A stretch of DNA of 64,000 nt from Nocardia brasiliensis (GTDB lineage: Bacteria > Actinomycetota > Actinomycetes > Mycobacteriales > Mycobacteriaceae): NCBI RefSeq assembly GCF_011801125.1, contig NZ_CP046171.1:1860001-1924000 (forward strand). The letters are read 5' to 3'. A model generated the notes under the pieces. It saw only the letters and a program-made list of their open reading frames with translations. It was not told the DNA's origin and did no database searches. The translations under genes were made by a program, and so were the position numbers. This document shows, one piece after another, positions 43,249-51,605 of this stretch (position 1 is its first letter; each line of letters starts with the position of its first letter).

Positions 43249-44157
43249 GTGGAGAATGACCGGCTGGACGGCGGTGCGCCGCCCGCTCCCTTTCGTCAGT
43301 TCGGTGAGACCTACACCATCATCGGCGTCGTGCCCTCGGACCGGGCGTCGCTGGCGACCGTGCAGACCGCCGAAGAGCTCGCCCGTGCTCTGCGGCATGT
43401 CCAGATCGAGGTCAACCTCAGCATGGCTGAGATTGCCCGGCGTGCAGGCGTCTCCCAGATCGCGGTGATGAATATCCTTGTCGGTAGGCAGATCCCGCGC
43501 AGCCGGCACTCGTTCCTCGCGATGGTGCGCGCGCTGGGCATCGTGGACCTCAAACCATGGAACGCCGCGTTCAAACGTGTGCGAGGCAACGCCACCCGCT
43601 TCCAGCGGGGTCTGATCATCGGCGACCACGCCGACGTCAACGGCGTCGGTACTCCCGCGCCGATGGAATCCGTCGATCCCGAAACTCTGCATCAGGGCTT
43701 CTGGTCCGACTTCCTCCAGCAAGCACTCTCCCAGGCCCACAGCACCTTCCGATGCGCGATGTTCTTCACCTCGGTCGGCGCGCTGATCCTGCTGACCGGC
43801 GCCTGTCTGGCCATCGCGAACGCCAAGAGTGCCGACGGCAATCTCTACGCGGCCGCCGCGACAGGTCTCGGCGGACTCCTCATCACCACCATCAGCGGCG
43901 CATTCACTGTCCACGCCAACAAAGCCCGCCGCCACCTCACCGACCAAGCCGCGCTGATTCACCAAGCCATTCAATCCGACAGAGTCCTGAACCAAGCGCT
44001 GCAGCTGATCGACTGCGTCGAAGATCCACACCTTCGCGACCGACTCCGCAGCGTCACCACCGCCTGGGTACTCGGCCTCGGCCCCGCACCCCTGGACATG
44101 ACGAATCACGAGCCGCCACAACAAATCGAAGCTGCTCGCGATACGGAGATGAACTAG
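43249..44157 (+). CDS. XRE HTH fused to TRADD-N-TM-like membrane domain
   Basis: 302 aa, GTG start. A helix-turn-helix lies at ~45-95 (LSMAEIARRAGVSQIAVMNIL). The C-terminal half has FWSDFLQQALSQAHSTFRCAMFF, two transmembrane helices (~165-187 and ~200-225) and a helical tail. That is the pattern of the TRADD-N-associated membrane domain described in bacterial conflict systems. A DNA-binding head on a membrane protein hints at a sensor that controls neighbouring genes. Call by eye; moderate confidence. Confidence 0.6.
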   Translation: MENDRLDGGAPPAPFRQFGETYTIIGVVPSDRASLATVQTAEELARALRHVQIEVNLSMAEIARRAGVSQIAVMNILVGRQIPRSRHSFLAMVRALGIVDLKPWNAAFKRVRGNATRFQRGLIIGDHADVNGVGTPAPMESVDPETLHQGFWSDFLQQALSQAHSTFRCAMFFTSVGALILLTGACLAIANAKSADGNLYAAAATGLGGLLITTISGAFTVHANKARRHLTDQAALIHQAIQSDRVLNQALQLIDCVEDPHLRDRLRSVTTAWVLGLGPAPLDMTNHEPPQQIEAARDTEMN

Positions 44158-44326
44158 GCGAGGCGTCCGGATCGGTCGGCACAGGGAGCTTGCCGAGGAA
44201 GGGGAAATAACGTAAAGCCGCAGTCGAACGAGCCGGGATCGCAATGTGTTGGACCACACTCCCCAGTGTCGTCGGTAAGGCCTTGTTCGCCGATCTTGTT
44301 CAAGCAAAGTTTGGAGTTTCCGATGT

Positions 44327-45091
44327 ATGGCTGCAGATTGCGCGAGAAGCTATCTAGTTATCGGATTGAACCCTCGGTTACCCTCGGCGGGCCTGCTAGG
44401 TCTGGGAAACTTGACAACTAAGCAAAACGACCCAGGGCAGGAGAGAACTGCATTGGAGTTCGGGCCCGACGATCGGTGGCCGCCGCACACGGAACCGTTC
44501 TGGCGGGAGACACTTGACCACGCCAGGGCGCGCGGCTGGTGGCTCCACCGGTATACAAGCCATGCGTTCGGCGTAATCAAATGCATGACGGGCGAGTGCG
44601 AGCGTCAAGTTCCCTGTACAGCCAGGGGGTCGGAGAGCATCGCTCGTGATGTTCGTAAGAAGATCGATCAGTGCACGCACGGTAGTTCGACTATCGGACT
44701 ACTGGCGGCGGTCGACCAACGGCTCAATCAGGCTCACAACTTGATCGTGGCTGCGAAGGCGATGGTCCTCAGAGGGCGTGCTGAAGCGGTGCTTACACTG
44801 CTCGATGACGCTGAATCGTTGATCGACGGTTCCGTGGACTACGACGAGTTCAGTCGGCGCGTCGATGAGGTTGACGAGCAAGACATGATCATCGAGGGCG
44901 CAGCGCAAGCGGGCGGCTTCGATGTGCCGAGCACGCCAGCGAAGGCCGTTGACCTCGCCAACTCGCAGGTCAGGGCCGCGCGCAAGACGCTGGCTGATGC
45001 ACCGTTAAGTGCAAGCGAAGTCAGAGCGCGGCAGCGGAGATGCAAGGAGCTGCTTGCGGAGATTCGTACTGTGAGAAAGTCCCTATTGTGA
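44327..45091 (+). CDS. Hypothetical protein with HicA-like segment (toxin candidate)
   Basis: 254 aa from ATG 44327; the true start may be further in. The segment FWRETLDHARARGWWLHRYTSHAFGVIKC (split here at about residues 62-90) has the 'GW-x-L-x-R...H' pattern of HicA-like double-stranded-RNA-binding-fold toxins. The rest (residues ~110-254) is helical. Directly downstream lie an HTH gene and a SecB-like gene, as in toxin-antitoxin-chaperone loci. Toxin role is inference. Confidence 0.45.
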   Translation: MAADCARSYLVIGLNPRLPSAGLLGLGNLTTKQNDPGQERTALEFGPDDRWPPHTEPFWRETLDHARARGWWLHRYTSHAFGVIKCMTGECERQVPCTARGSESIARDVRKKIDQCTHGSSTIGLLAAVDQRLNQAHNLIVAAKAMVLRGRAEAVLTLLDDAESLIDGSVDYDEFSRRVDEVDEQDMIIEGAAQAGGFDVPSTPAKAVDLANSQVRAARKTLADAPLSASEVRARQRRCKELLAEIRTVRKSLL

Positions 45092-45178
45092 TAAAGCTGA
45101 TCGCTTAGTCATGCCATCATTGAGGAGTTGGCGATTGTCAACCAGTGCGGGGCGACTGCAGGGAGGAGCGGGTACTGC

Positions 45179-45841
45179 ATGTCAATGTCTGTAGAGCTGC
45201 AGGTAGAAGGCGTTGACTTGGCGCAGGAAGCAACGCAGCAGGCCATCGCAACTTCCGACCTGTCGTCGGCGCTCTGGTCTAAGGTCAACGGCATCGCAAC
45301 TGCCACGGTTTACCCCACTTCAAACCACGTACCGAGCGAAGTCCTTGAGTTTGCCAGGCAGCTGGCGAGCTTGGTCCCAGGAGCTCGGGCGATTCGAGTA
45401 CATCGAGACTTGGTCTCTGCAAGCGACATCGCTCACCGAACGGGCTTCTCTCGTGAGACTGTCCGGAAATGGGCAAGTGGCTCGACCGAACGTTCCTTTC
45501 CAACTCCGTTCGGCGCTGTTGGTGACGGGACGCGGACGTCGAAGGTCTGGTTGTGGCCCGACGTTGCCGACTGGCTGATCACCAATTACGCGTTACCGAT
45601 CGAGAAAGACTGGCCGGACGAGTCGACGGTGGCGCACATCGACGCATGTCTCGCGCGTGTCCCGGACTACGCAACGCAGGAGTGGCATGCGCTCAAAGTC
45701 TGGAACGACACCCTTGAGCTGGCCCTGAAGCGGCATTTGCAGACCTGCCGACCGCGGGCTGCGCGGGTGCTGGCCACGAACTTTGCTTCCGAGCAGCAGC
45801 GAGAGATTGCTCGTGAACAAAGTGGGGTCATCAGTGCCTGA
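45179..45841 (+). CDS. HTH DNA-binding protein (antitoxin candidate)
   Basis: 220 aa from ATG 45179 (second ATG 45185) with GGGAGGAG upstream. A helix-turn-helix lies at ~80-105 (VSASDIAHRTGFSRETVRKWASG), followed by KVWLWPDVADWLITNY, typical of AlpA/MerR-like actinobacterial regulators. Its stop lies inside the next gene, a SecB-like chaperone. Could be the regulator/antitoxin of the locus. Confidence 0.6.
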   Translation: MSMSVELQVEGVDLAQEATQQAIATSDLSSALWSKVNGIATATVYPTSNHVPSEVLEFARQLASLVPGARAIRVHRDLVSASDIAHRTGFSRETVRKWASGSTERSFPTPFGAVGDGTRTSKVWLWPDVADWLITNYALPIEKDWPDESTVAHIDACLARVPDYATQEWHALKVWNDTLELALKRHLQTCRPRAARVLATNFASEQQREIAREQSGVISA

Positions 45842-46334
45842 GTCTGTGGGTGCTCCACGTCCATCGCTGGTCGCGCGCACCAAAATTTGCGACGTGCTGA
45901 CTGTTCAGCTGAGGGCCGACGTGCGGACGGTCAAACTTCCCGAGGAAGTCAACGCCAAGATTAGTGTCGACGAGCCGAAATACACATTTGAAGGGGGTGA
46001 CCTCTTCATTCGTGTGACCTACGATGCCTCATTTTTTCCCGCTAGTCCCACTGGCGAGGACTCTACGGACGATGACAGCAAACTTGCGGAGATCCGCGTC
46101 GCGCACGTTGCCGTTATCAAGGTGGAAGGTGACGCCCCTGATCGTTCAGAGATCGACCGGCTGTTTGTTGAAAACGTAACTTTTATGATTCATCCTTACG
46201 CGCGTGCGTCCATACAACGGCTCGCAACCGACGTGGGTTTGCCGCCTGTGACCTTGCCGTATATGCACCGGCGCGGACCGATTGCAAACGCCGTCGCCGT
46301 GGTTGCGGAGTTGCAGGGAAAAGGGTCTAGCTGA
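45834..46334 (+). CDS. SecB-like chaperone
   Basis: 166 aa from GTG 45834, overlapping the preceding gene by 8 bp and preceded by GTGGGG. Beta-rich middle (ICDVLTVQLRADVRTVKL ... DLFIRVTYDASF) and the C-terminal signature HPYARASIQRLATDVGLPPVTLP, matching the SecB pattern PYARE...PPxxL. Actinobacteria usually lack SecB for export; SecB-like proteins there (M. tuberculosis Rv1957) guard antitoxins. Linked to a HTH gene, this suggests a toxin-antitoxin-chaperone system. Confidence 0.68.
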   Translation: MPESVGAPRPSLVARTKICDVLTVQLRADVRTVKLPEEVNAKISVDEPKYTFEGGDLFIRVTYDASFFPASPTGEDSTDDDSKLAEIRVAHVAVIKVEGDAPDRSEIDRLFVENVTFMIHPYARASIQRLATDVGLPPVTLPYMHRRGPIANAVAVVAELQGKGSS

Positions 46335-46457
46335 GACCCGAGAATGGCCTCAGAGTATGGCCCCGGGGCCTGTCCGGAAACGGACTATGAGTGCACGGCC
46401 TACGACAAACGCTCACTTTGTGATCAGCACAGCGTCCGGACGGATCGACCTCTTAAT

Positions 46458-47390
46458 TCAGAGCTGGTCGCCTAGCCTGGCACGTCGATGGGCATCGCGT
46501 GCACGTTCTTCAGCGACCGATGCGCCGTACCTGCCGAGCATCTGGCGCGACCGCCAGCCGGCCAGCATCATCAGATCTTGTTCTTGACCGCCGCTCGCCA
46601 GCCAGTTGTGCGCGAAGAAGTGTCGGAACTGGTGCGGATGCAAGTGTTCGATACCTGCGGCGGCAGCACGGCGTTCGATCATCTGCTGAATGCCGGACGC
46701 GGTCATGCGGCCCTGCTGACCGAGCCACAAGGCGGAATCGCCGCTTGCTGCCGCTCGGTGCCCGGCGCGAACGCGTAAGTACCGGCGCAGGCATGTCCTC
46801 GTCTTATCGCTGAACGGCAGGGTGCGCGGCCGACGGCCCTTGCCCAGCACCAAGACAGTGTTCTCGACGAAGTCGATCGCGTCGACATCCAGCGGGGCGA
46901 GCTCACCGATGCGCGGTCCGGAATCCGCGAGAAGACGGATGATCGCCATGTCGCGGCGGCTCTCGAAGTCGGTGCCCTCGCACTCGGCGATCAGTTTCCG
47001 GAGGGCGTCGATCTTGGGTACCGGAATCGGCTTGTCGGGGACAACCGGAGGCGTCAGCCGGTAGAACGGATCGGCAGGCAAGATGTCCTCCGCTACCAGG
47101 TATTTGCAGAATTGCTGAAGGCTGCGGTATTGCCGGTGTGCGTACTCAGGGGTGACCGGCCGCCCGGTGCGACGGTTGGTGCGGGTGAGGGTGTCCTCGA
47201 TGTAGGCGCCGATATTGGCCCGGGTGAGCTGCGCGGAAGTCGTTGGGAGCTCCCTCGATTCGAGGAACTCGCGGAAGTAGCGGATGTCGCGGCAGTAGGT
47301 CTCGATGGTGCCCCGCGACTTGTTCTGCTGGCGCAGTTCGCTCGCGAAGTCCTCGGCTAGCTCGGCCAGGTCGTCGAAATCGCTCCCCAT
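46458..47390 (-). CDS. int: Tyrosine integrase of the element
   Basis: 310 aa XerC/D-like site-specific recombinase. N-terminal SAM-like domain (KSRGTIETYCRDIRYFREFL), catalytic domain with Arg in SGPRIGELAPL, Lys in VLGKGRRPR, HPHQFRHFFAHNWL (HxxR), AGW in place of the second His, and the tyrosine in MLGRYG. Its 5' end lies ~100 bp from the 3' end of the intact tRNA-Arg, the usual place for an integrase next to attR. Confidence 0.92.
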   Translation of the reverse strand: MGSDFDDLAELAEDFASELRQQNKSRGTIETYCRDIRYFREFLESRELPTTSAQLTRANIGAYIEDTLTRTNRRTGRPVTPEYAHRQYRSLQQFCKYLVAEDILPADPFYRLTPPVVPDKPIPVPKIDALRKLIAECEGTDFESRRDMAIIRLLADSGPRIGELAPLDVDAIDFVENTVLVLGKGRRPRTLPFSDKTRTCLRRYLRVRAGHRAAASGDSALWLGQQGRMTASGIQQMIERRAAAAGIEHLHPHQFRHFFAHNWLASGGQEQDLMMLAGWRSRQMLGRYGASVAEERARDAHRRARLGDQL

Positions 47391-47447
47391 GCACGAAGTC
47401 TACTCGGCAAAGTTCCTTGGTGTTTGAGCGTTGTGCTGAGCGGGTAT

Positions 47448-47485
47448 CCCCGCTCTGACCCGGAGTATTACCAGGTCAGAGCGGG
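47448..47485. terminator. Hairpin after tRNA-Arg
   Basis: CCGCTCTGACC and GGTCAGAGCGG form an 11-bp stem directly beyond the tRNA 3' end (tRNA is on the minus strand). A near-copy lies at about 8759-8792. Either the tRNA terminator or an integrase arm site. Confidence 0.65.
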
Positions 47486-47487
47486 AA

Positions 47488-47531
47488 AGCGCCCCCGGCA
47501 GGAATCGAACCTGCGACCTAGGGATTAGAAG
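47488..47531. repeat. attR: 44-bp direct repeat inside tRNA-Arg
   Basis: Identical to 15215-15258. It covers the tRNA from the 3' side of the anticodon loop to just past the discriminator, so integration restores a whole tRNA. Confidence 0.92.
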
Positions 47532-47563
47532 GCCCTTGCTCTATCCAACTGAGCTACGGAGGC
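47490..47563 (-). tRNA. tRNA-Arg(UCU)
   Basis: 74 nt. Acceptor GCCUCCG pairs with CGGGGGC; D arm GCUC-AGUUGGAUA-GAGC; anticodon loop CUUCUAA with anticodon UCU (AGA codons); T arm GCAGG-UUCGAUU-CCUGC; discriminator G. CCA not encoded. One apparent C-U mismatch at the base of the anticodon loop. Serves as attB of the element. Confidence 0.9.
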
Positions 47564-47632
47564 AGTGGGTTCCACCTTGGCCGACATTGGTCGTGCTGTC
47601 CAGCGCGCCAATTATAGCGACCGACCAGATGG

Positions 47633-48019
47633 CTAAGGGTCCAGCGTGACGGCGAGTACGAGCATCGCGGCCATGATCACCTCTAGCACCAGGTAGAACC
47701 AGACGGGGTAGAAGGCGGACGGGCTTTCGGCGACGGACGACCACACTCGGCCGAACGCCATGCCGCCGAGCGCGGCGGCCACCGCCAGGCATGCCCCGAA
47801 TCTGAGTTCACCGACGTCTGCGGCGGCCAACCCGAGGATCACCGCGATGGCGATGCCGAAGCCGCCGTAGACGGCCCGCACCTCGGCGCGGGCGTCGGCG
47901 CGGTCGGCTAGCAGGCCGAGCGGGTCGACGAGTTGGCTGGGCCGCAGGAGCCCGAAAACGCCCATGGCGGCGAAGAACAACGCCACCAAGGCAATCAACA
48001 CGATCGACACGACCGACAC
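47633..48019 (-). CDS. Small membrane protein, DUF4345-like
   Basis: 128 aa from GTG 48019, preceded by GGAGG. Four hydrophobic segments; the pattern MGVFGLLRPSQLVDPLGL ... ARAEVRAVYGG fits DUF4345-type four-helix membrane proteins. The frame extends to 48286 but would overlap the divergent CopD gene. Function unknown. Confidence 0.72.
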   Translation of the reverse strand: MSVVSIVLIALVALFFAAMGVFGLLRPSQLVDPLGLLADRADARAEVRAVYGGFGIAIAVILGLAAADVGELRFGACLAVAAALGGMAFGRVWSSVAESPSAFYPVWFYLVLEVIMAAMLVLAVTLDP

Positions 48020-48101
48020 AACACCTCCGTGATCCGCAGCCCACAATATCGGCCCAAACCCGACGCGGCCACGCGATAGCCCTCGAACTACGCTCAGTCG
48101 T

Positions 48102-50159
48102 ATGTCGTCTGCGCTTGGCCCGTCCGCTTCCCCTGATCTGGAGAGCACTCGGCCCGCGGCGACATATGCGGTGGTGATCGCGCTTTCCGCGGCGATCGCG
48201 GCGGTGGTCGCGGCGCTCGTGGTCGGGCTGTCGGCGGCGCAGGCGCTGAGTTTGCTCGGCATTCCCGATCCCGGCGCGTTGACCACCTACGGTCTGCCCG
48301 CGGTGCGCGCGCTCGCGGATCTGTCCGCGGCGTTGACGGTCGGCGCCCTGCTGTTCGCGGCGTTTCTGGTGTCGCCGCAGGCGAGCGGGCTGCTGGACGT
48401 TGGCGGATATCGCGCGGTCCGGCGCGCTTCCAACTTCGCGCTGCTCTGGGCTTGCTGTGCGGCGCTGCTGATTCCGTTGACCGTGTCCGACACGACCGGC
48501 CAACCGGTGCGCGACACGCTGCACCCGGTGGCGCTGTGGCGCGCCATCGATCAGATCGAGCTGGCCGGCGCGTGGCGCACGACGGTGCTGTTCGCGTTGA
48601 TCGTCGCGGTCGGCGCCCGGCTGGCGTTGCGCTGGGGTTGGACGCCGGTGCTGTTCGGTGCGTCGATCGTGACGATGATGCCGCTCGCGCTGACCGGTCA
48701 CTCGTCGTCCGGCGGCGCGCACGACGTGGCCACCAACAGCCTGATCCTGCACCTGGTTTCGGCCGCGGTGTGGGTCGGCGGCCTGTTCGCGCTGCTGGCG
48801 CACGCCCGCCGCGGCGGCGCGCACACCGGACTGGCCGCGCGCCGCTTCTCGCTGACGGCCACCGTCGCGTTCGTCACGATCGGGGTGAGCGGGGTGATCA
48901 ACTCGTGGGTTCGGGTGCCCTGGGACGAGCTGTTCACCAGCACCTACGGAAAACTGGTGCTGGCCAAGGCGGCGGCCCTGGTGGTCCTGGGCGTTTTCGG
49001 TTACGCGCAGCGGCGCGCGGCGCTGCCCGCGCTGGCGGCCGATCCGAAGGACCGCGGCGCGCTGATCCGGTTCGCCGGGGTCGAGGTGCTGGTGTTCGCG
49101 GCGACCATGGGGCTCGCGGTCGGCCTCGGCCGCACCCCGCCACCGCCGCCGACCAGCATCCCCTCGCTCGCGGAGGTGGAGCTCGGCTACAACCTGGACG
49201 GTCCGCCGACGGTGGCGCGCATGCTGTTCGACTGGCGCTTCGATCTGATCTTCGGCACGTTGGCGATTCTGCTGGCGATCGCGTACCTGCTGGGCGTGCG
49301 CAGGCTGCGGGCCCGCGGCGACGCCTGGCCGATCGGGCGGACGATCGCGTGGCTGTCCGGCTGTGCGGTGCTGCTGCTGGCCACCTCGTCCGGCGTCGGG
49401 CGGTACGCGCCGGCCATGTTCAGCGTGCACATGGGCGCGCACATGGCACTGTCCATGCTGGCGCCGATCCTGTTCGCGCTCGGCGGCGCGGTGACGCTGG
49501 CACTGCGGGCACTGCCGCCCGCGGGACGCGACGGCGCTCCCGGTCCGCGCGAATGGATCCTGGCCGCGGTGCACAATCCGGTGTCGCGCTTGCTGACCAA
49601 CCCGATCATCGCCTCGGTGATCTTCGTCGGCGGGTTCTACGCGCTGTACCTCGGCGGAATCTTCGACACGTTCGCCGACTCCCATGCGGCGCACCTGCTG
49701 ATGAACCTGCACTTCTTACTCAGCGGCTACCTGTTCTACTGGGTGGTGATCGGCATCGACCCGAAACCTCGCCGGGTGGAACCGCTGACCAAGCTGGCCA
49801 TGGTGTTCGGCTCGCTGCCGTTCCACGCCTTCTTCGGGATCGCGCTGATGAGCATGACCACCGTGCTCGGCGGCTGGTTCTATCGCGGCCTCGGACTCGA
49901 CTGGAACGGTGACCTGCTCGGCGATCAACGCACCGGCGGCAGCCTGGCCTGGGCGAGCGGCGAGGTGCCGCTCGTGGTGGTGATGCTCGCGCTGCTGATC
50001 CAATGGTCACGCAGCGACAAGCGTTTGGCGCAACGCACAGACCGGGCCGCCGACCGCGACCACGACGCGGAGCTCGCCGCGCACAACGCGATGTTCGCCG
50101 AACTGGCCAAACGCGATCGGGGAGTACAGAAGTCGGCGAGCGACCCGGCGCAACCGTGA
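48102..50159 (+). CDS. Fused CopD / CtaG membrane protein (cytochrome c oxidase assembly)
   Basis: 685 aa with about 15 transmembrane segments. The N-terminal ~330 residues are CopD-like copper-transport helices (LTGHSSSGGAHDVATNSLILHL region with conserved His). The C-terminal half is caa3-type CtaG (FSVHMGAHMALSMLAPILFALGG; GFYALYLGGIFD; HLLMNLHFLLSGYLFYW). Actinobacterial fusion thought to deliver copper to cytochrome oxidase. Last ~40 residues are charged and cytosolic. Confidence 0.88.
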   Translation: MSSALGPSASPDLESTRPAATYAVVIALSAAIAAVVAALVVGLSAAQALSLLGIPDPGALTTYGLPAVRALADLSAALTVGALLFAAFLVSPQASGLLDVGGYRAVRRASNFALLWACCAALLIPLTVSDTTGQPVRDTLHPVALWRAIDQIELAGAWRTTVLFALIVAVGARLALRWGWTPVLFGASIVTMMPLALTGHSSSGGAHDVATNSLILHLVSAAVWVGGLFALLAHARRGGAHTGLAARRFSLTATVAFVTIGVSGVINSWVRVPWDELFTSTYGKLVLAKAAALVVLGVFGYAQRRAALPALAADPKDRGALIRFAGVEVLVFAATMGLAVGLGRTPPPPPTSIPSLAEVELGYNLDGPPTVARMLFDWRFDLIFGTLAILLAIAYLLGVRRLRARGDAWPIGRTIAWLSGCAVLLLATSSGVGRYAPAMFSVHMGAHMALSMLAPILFALGGAVTLALRALPPAGRDGAPGPREWILAAVHNPVSRLLTNPIIASVIFVGGFYALYLGGIFDTFADSHAAHLLMNLHFLLSGYLFYWVVIGIDPKPRRVEPLTKLAMVFGSLPFHAFFGIALMSMTTVLGGWFYRGLGLDWNGDLLGDQRTGGSLAWASGEVPLVVVMLALLIQWSRSDKRLAQRTDRAADRDHDAELAAHNAMFAELAKRDRGVQKSASDPAQP

Positions 50160-50308
50160 TTTGAGTGGCACAGTGTGTTCCACTGACACTGTGTCTTGCG
50201 AAGGCAATCTTGCGAAATCCGTCTTGCGGGGCGGTGCTCCGCGACCGGAGACGGTGCTTTCGGACATGGTTCAGTCGTGGTCGAGTCGAATGTGGTCAAG
50301 GTGTGGTT

Positions 50309-51277
50309 GTGAACGAGCGTTCCATGGTCTTTCCCGAACACGACCACAGCGACCGTGTCCATCGTTCCGATGTGCGGGCCGCGCGCAGGCGACTGACCGG
50401 ACGCACCCGTAAGACCCCGGTCTTCCACACCTGCGTCGACGGCCCGGACGGTCCGGTCCCGGTTACCATGAAGCTCGAATACCTCCAGTACGGCGGCACT
50501 TTCAAGGCGCGTGGCAGCCTCAACGCGCTGCTGGCTGCTCCGGATTGCGCCGAGCAGGTGGTGATCGCCTCGGGCGGGAACGCGGGCATCGCCGCCGCCC
50601 TGGCCGCCGCGCAGCTCGGGAAGTCCTGCACCGTGGTCGTTCCCGAATCGGCGCCGCACACCAAGGTGGCCGCGATGTGGTCGCACGGCGCCGAAGTGCT
50701 CTGGCACGGAACCACTTACGCCGAGGCGCTCGACCACGCCACCGAATTGGCAATGGAACGCAAGGCATTGCGTCTGCATGCTTACGACCTGCCCGCCGTT
50801 GTCGCCGGCGCGGGCGTGGTCGGGCTGGAGATCGAGGAGCAGGTGCGCGGCCGCCCGCCGGTGCTCGCCGCGGTCGGCGGGGGCGGGTTGGTCGCGGGCA
50901 TCGCCGCGGCGATCGGCAGGCGCCAGCGGGTGATCGGTGTCGAGCCGGAGGGCATCCCCACCCTGCACGCCGCGCTCGCGGCGAACCGGCCGGTCGAGGT
51001 CGCGGTGTCGAGCATCGTGGCGGAATCCTTGGGCGCCACCAGGATCGGCGATATCGCGATGGACGCGGCGCGGCGCTACGACATCGGCGCACTGCTGGTC
51101 ACCGACGACGCGATCACCACGGCACGTGATTATCTGTGGCGAGAGTTCCGGATCGTGGTGGAGCTGGCCGGTGCGGTGGCGCTGGCCGCGGTGCAGAGCG
51201 GTGTGTACGTTCCGGCGGTCGGCGAGCGGCCCGTCATCGTGCTCTGTGGTGCGAATACCGACGTCGCGTCGCTCTGA
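50309..51277 (+). CDS. PLP-dependent threonine/serine dehydratase-like enzyme
   Basis: 322 aa, fold-type II PLP enzyme. Schiff-base lysine in GGTFKARGSLNALL (~residue 58), phosphate-related SGGNAGIAAALAAA, and the tetraglycine loop VGGGGLVAG (~192-200). Start: GTG 50309 (VNERSMVFPEHDH); ATG 50324 also possible; the longer frame from 50165 has no family support. Close to threonine ammonia-lyase / serine dehydratase; the exact substrate is uncertain. Confidence 0.82.
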   Translation: MNERSMVFPEHDHSDRVHRSDVRAARRRLTGRTRKTPVFHTCVDGPDGPVPVTMKLEYLQYGGTFKARGSLNALLAAPDCAEQVVIASGGNAGIAAALAAAQLGKSCTVVVPESAPHTKVAAMWSHGAEVLWHGTTYAEALDHATELAMERKALRLHAYDLPAVVAGAGVVGLEIEEQVRGRPPVLAAVGGGGLVAGIAAAIGRRQRVIGVEPEGIPTLHAALAANRPVEVAVSSIVAESLGATRIGDIAMDAARRYDIGALLVTDDAITTARDYLWREFRIVVELAGAVALAAVQSGVYVPAVGERPVIVLCGANTDVASL

Positions 51278-51279
51278 AC

Positions 51280-51455
51280 GTTCCGGTTCTGATTCGACCG
51301 CTCCGGCTCCGATCCTGACCGCCCGGCTCCGATCTGACTGCTCGGGCTGATCTGACTGTTTCGCGTCGCGTCCAATGGCTCGGCGCGAAACCGACTGCTC
51401 CGGCTTGCATCTGACCGCTTCAGCGCGAATCCGACCGCTCCGGAATGAAATCGCC
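51280..51455. repeat. Degenerate ~20-bp tandem repeat, about nine units
   Basis: Nine consecutive units of 18-21 bp fitting GCTCCGGCTC-GATCTGACC, beginning 3 bp after the dehydratase stop. Unit length varies and is not a multiple of three, so it is not a protein repeat. No inverted arms; not CRISPR-like. Could be a transcript-end element or recombination debris. Confidence 0.65.
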
Positions 51456-51605
51456 TGCGAAGCACCGCATATCCACATCCGGGAAAGTTGTGCACATTCT
51501 CGGCTCGCGCCGCCCGATCGGCGCCCGGATCAGCGACGCTGGTGACACCCCAGCAAGGGGGCGGAACTTCCCGGGCAAGCCGGCGGAATGCGAAGGGGCG
51601 GCACC

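Larger units (their letters stand above)
15215..47531. mobile_element. Integrative (AICE-like) element in tRNA-Arg(UCU), ~32.3 kb
   Basis: Bounded by identical 44-bp att repeats, with a tyrosine integrase next to the intact tRNA. The middle carries a long collinear plus-strand operon with an HTH/excisionase-like gene, a VirD4/TraG-like DNA pump, a TOPRIM/primase-like gene and an origin-like repeat block. The right part carries cargo. No relaxase or VirB4-like ATPase was found, so transfer as double-stranded DNA, as in actinomycete AICEs, is inferred. All core genes look intact, so the element may still be mobile. Confidence 0.85.

Noticed and set aside
47808..49712. 634-codon minus-strand frame opposite copD/ctaG
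   Set aside because: His/Arg/Gln-rich shadow translation; the plus strand encodes a clear membrane protein.
51280..51455. CRISPR array
   Set aside because: Units are contiguous and degenerate with no unique spacers and no cas genes.
49925..51478. 517-codon minus-strand frame opposite the dehydratase
   Set aside because: Its repetitive part is the tandem repeat and the remainder is antisense to a PLP enzyme with intact motifs.
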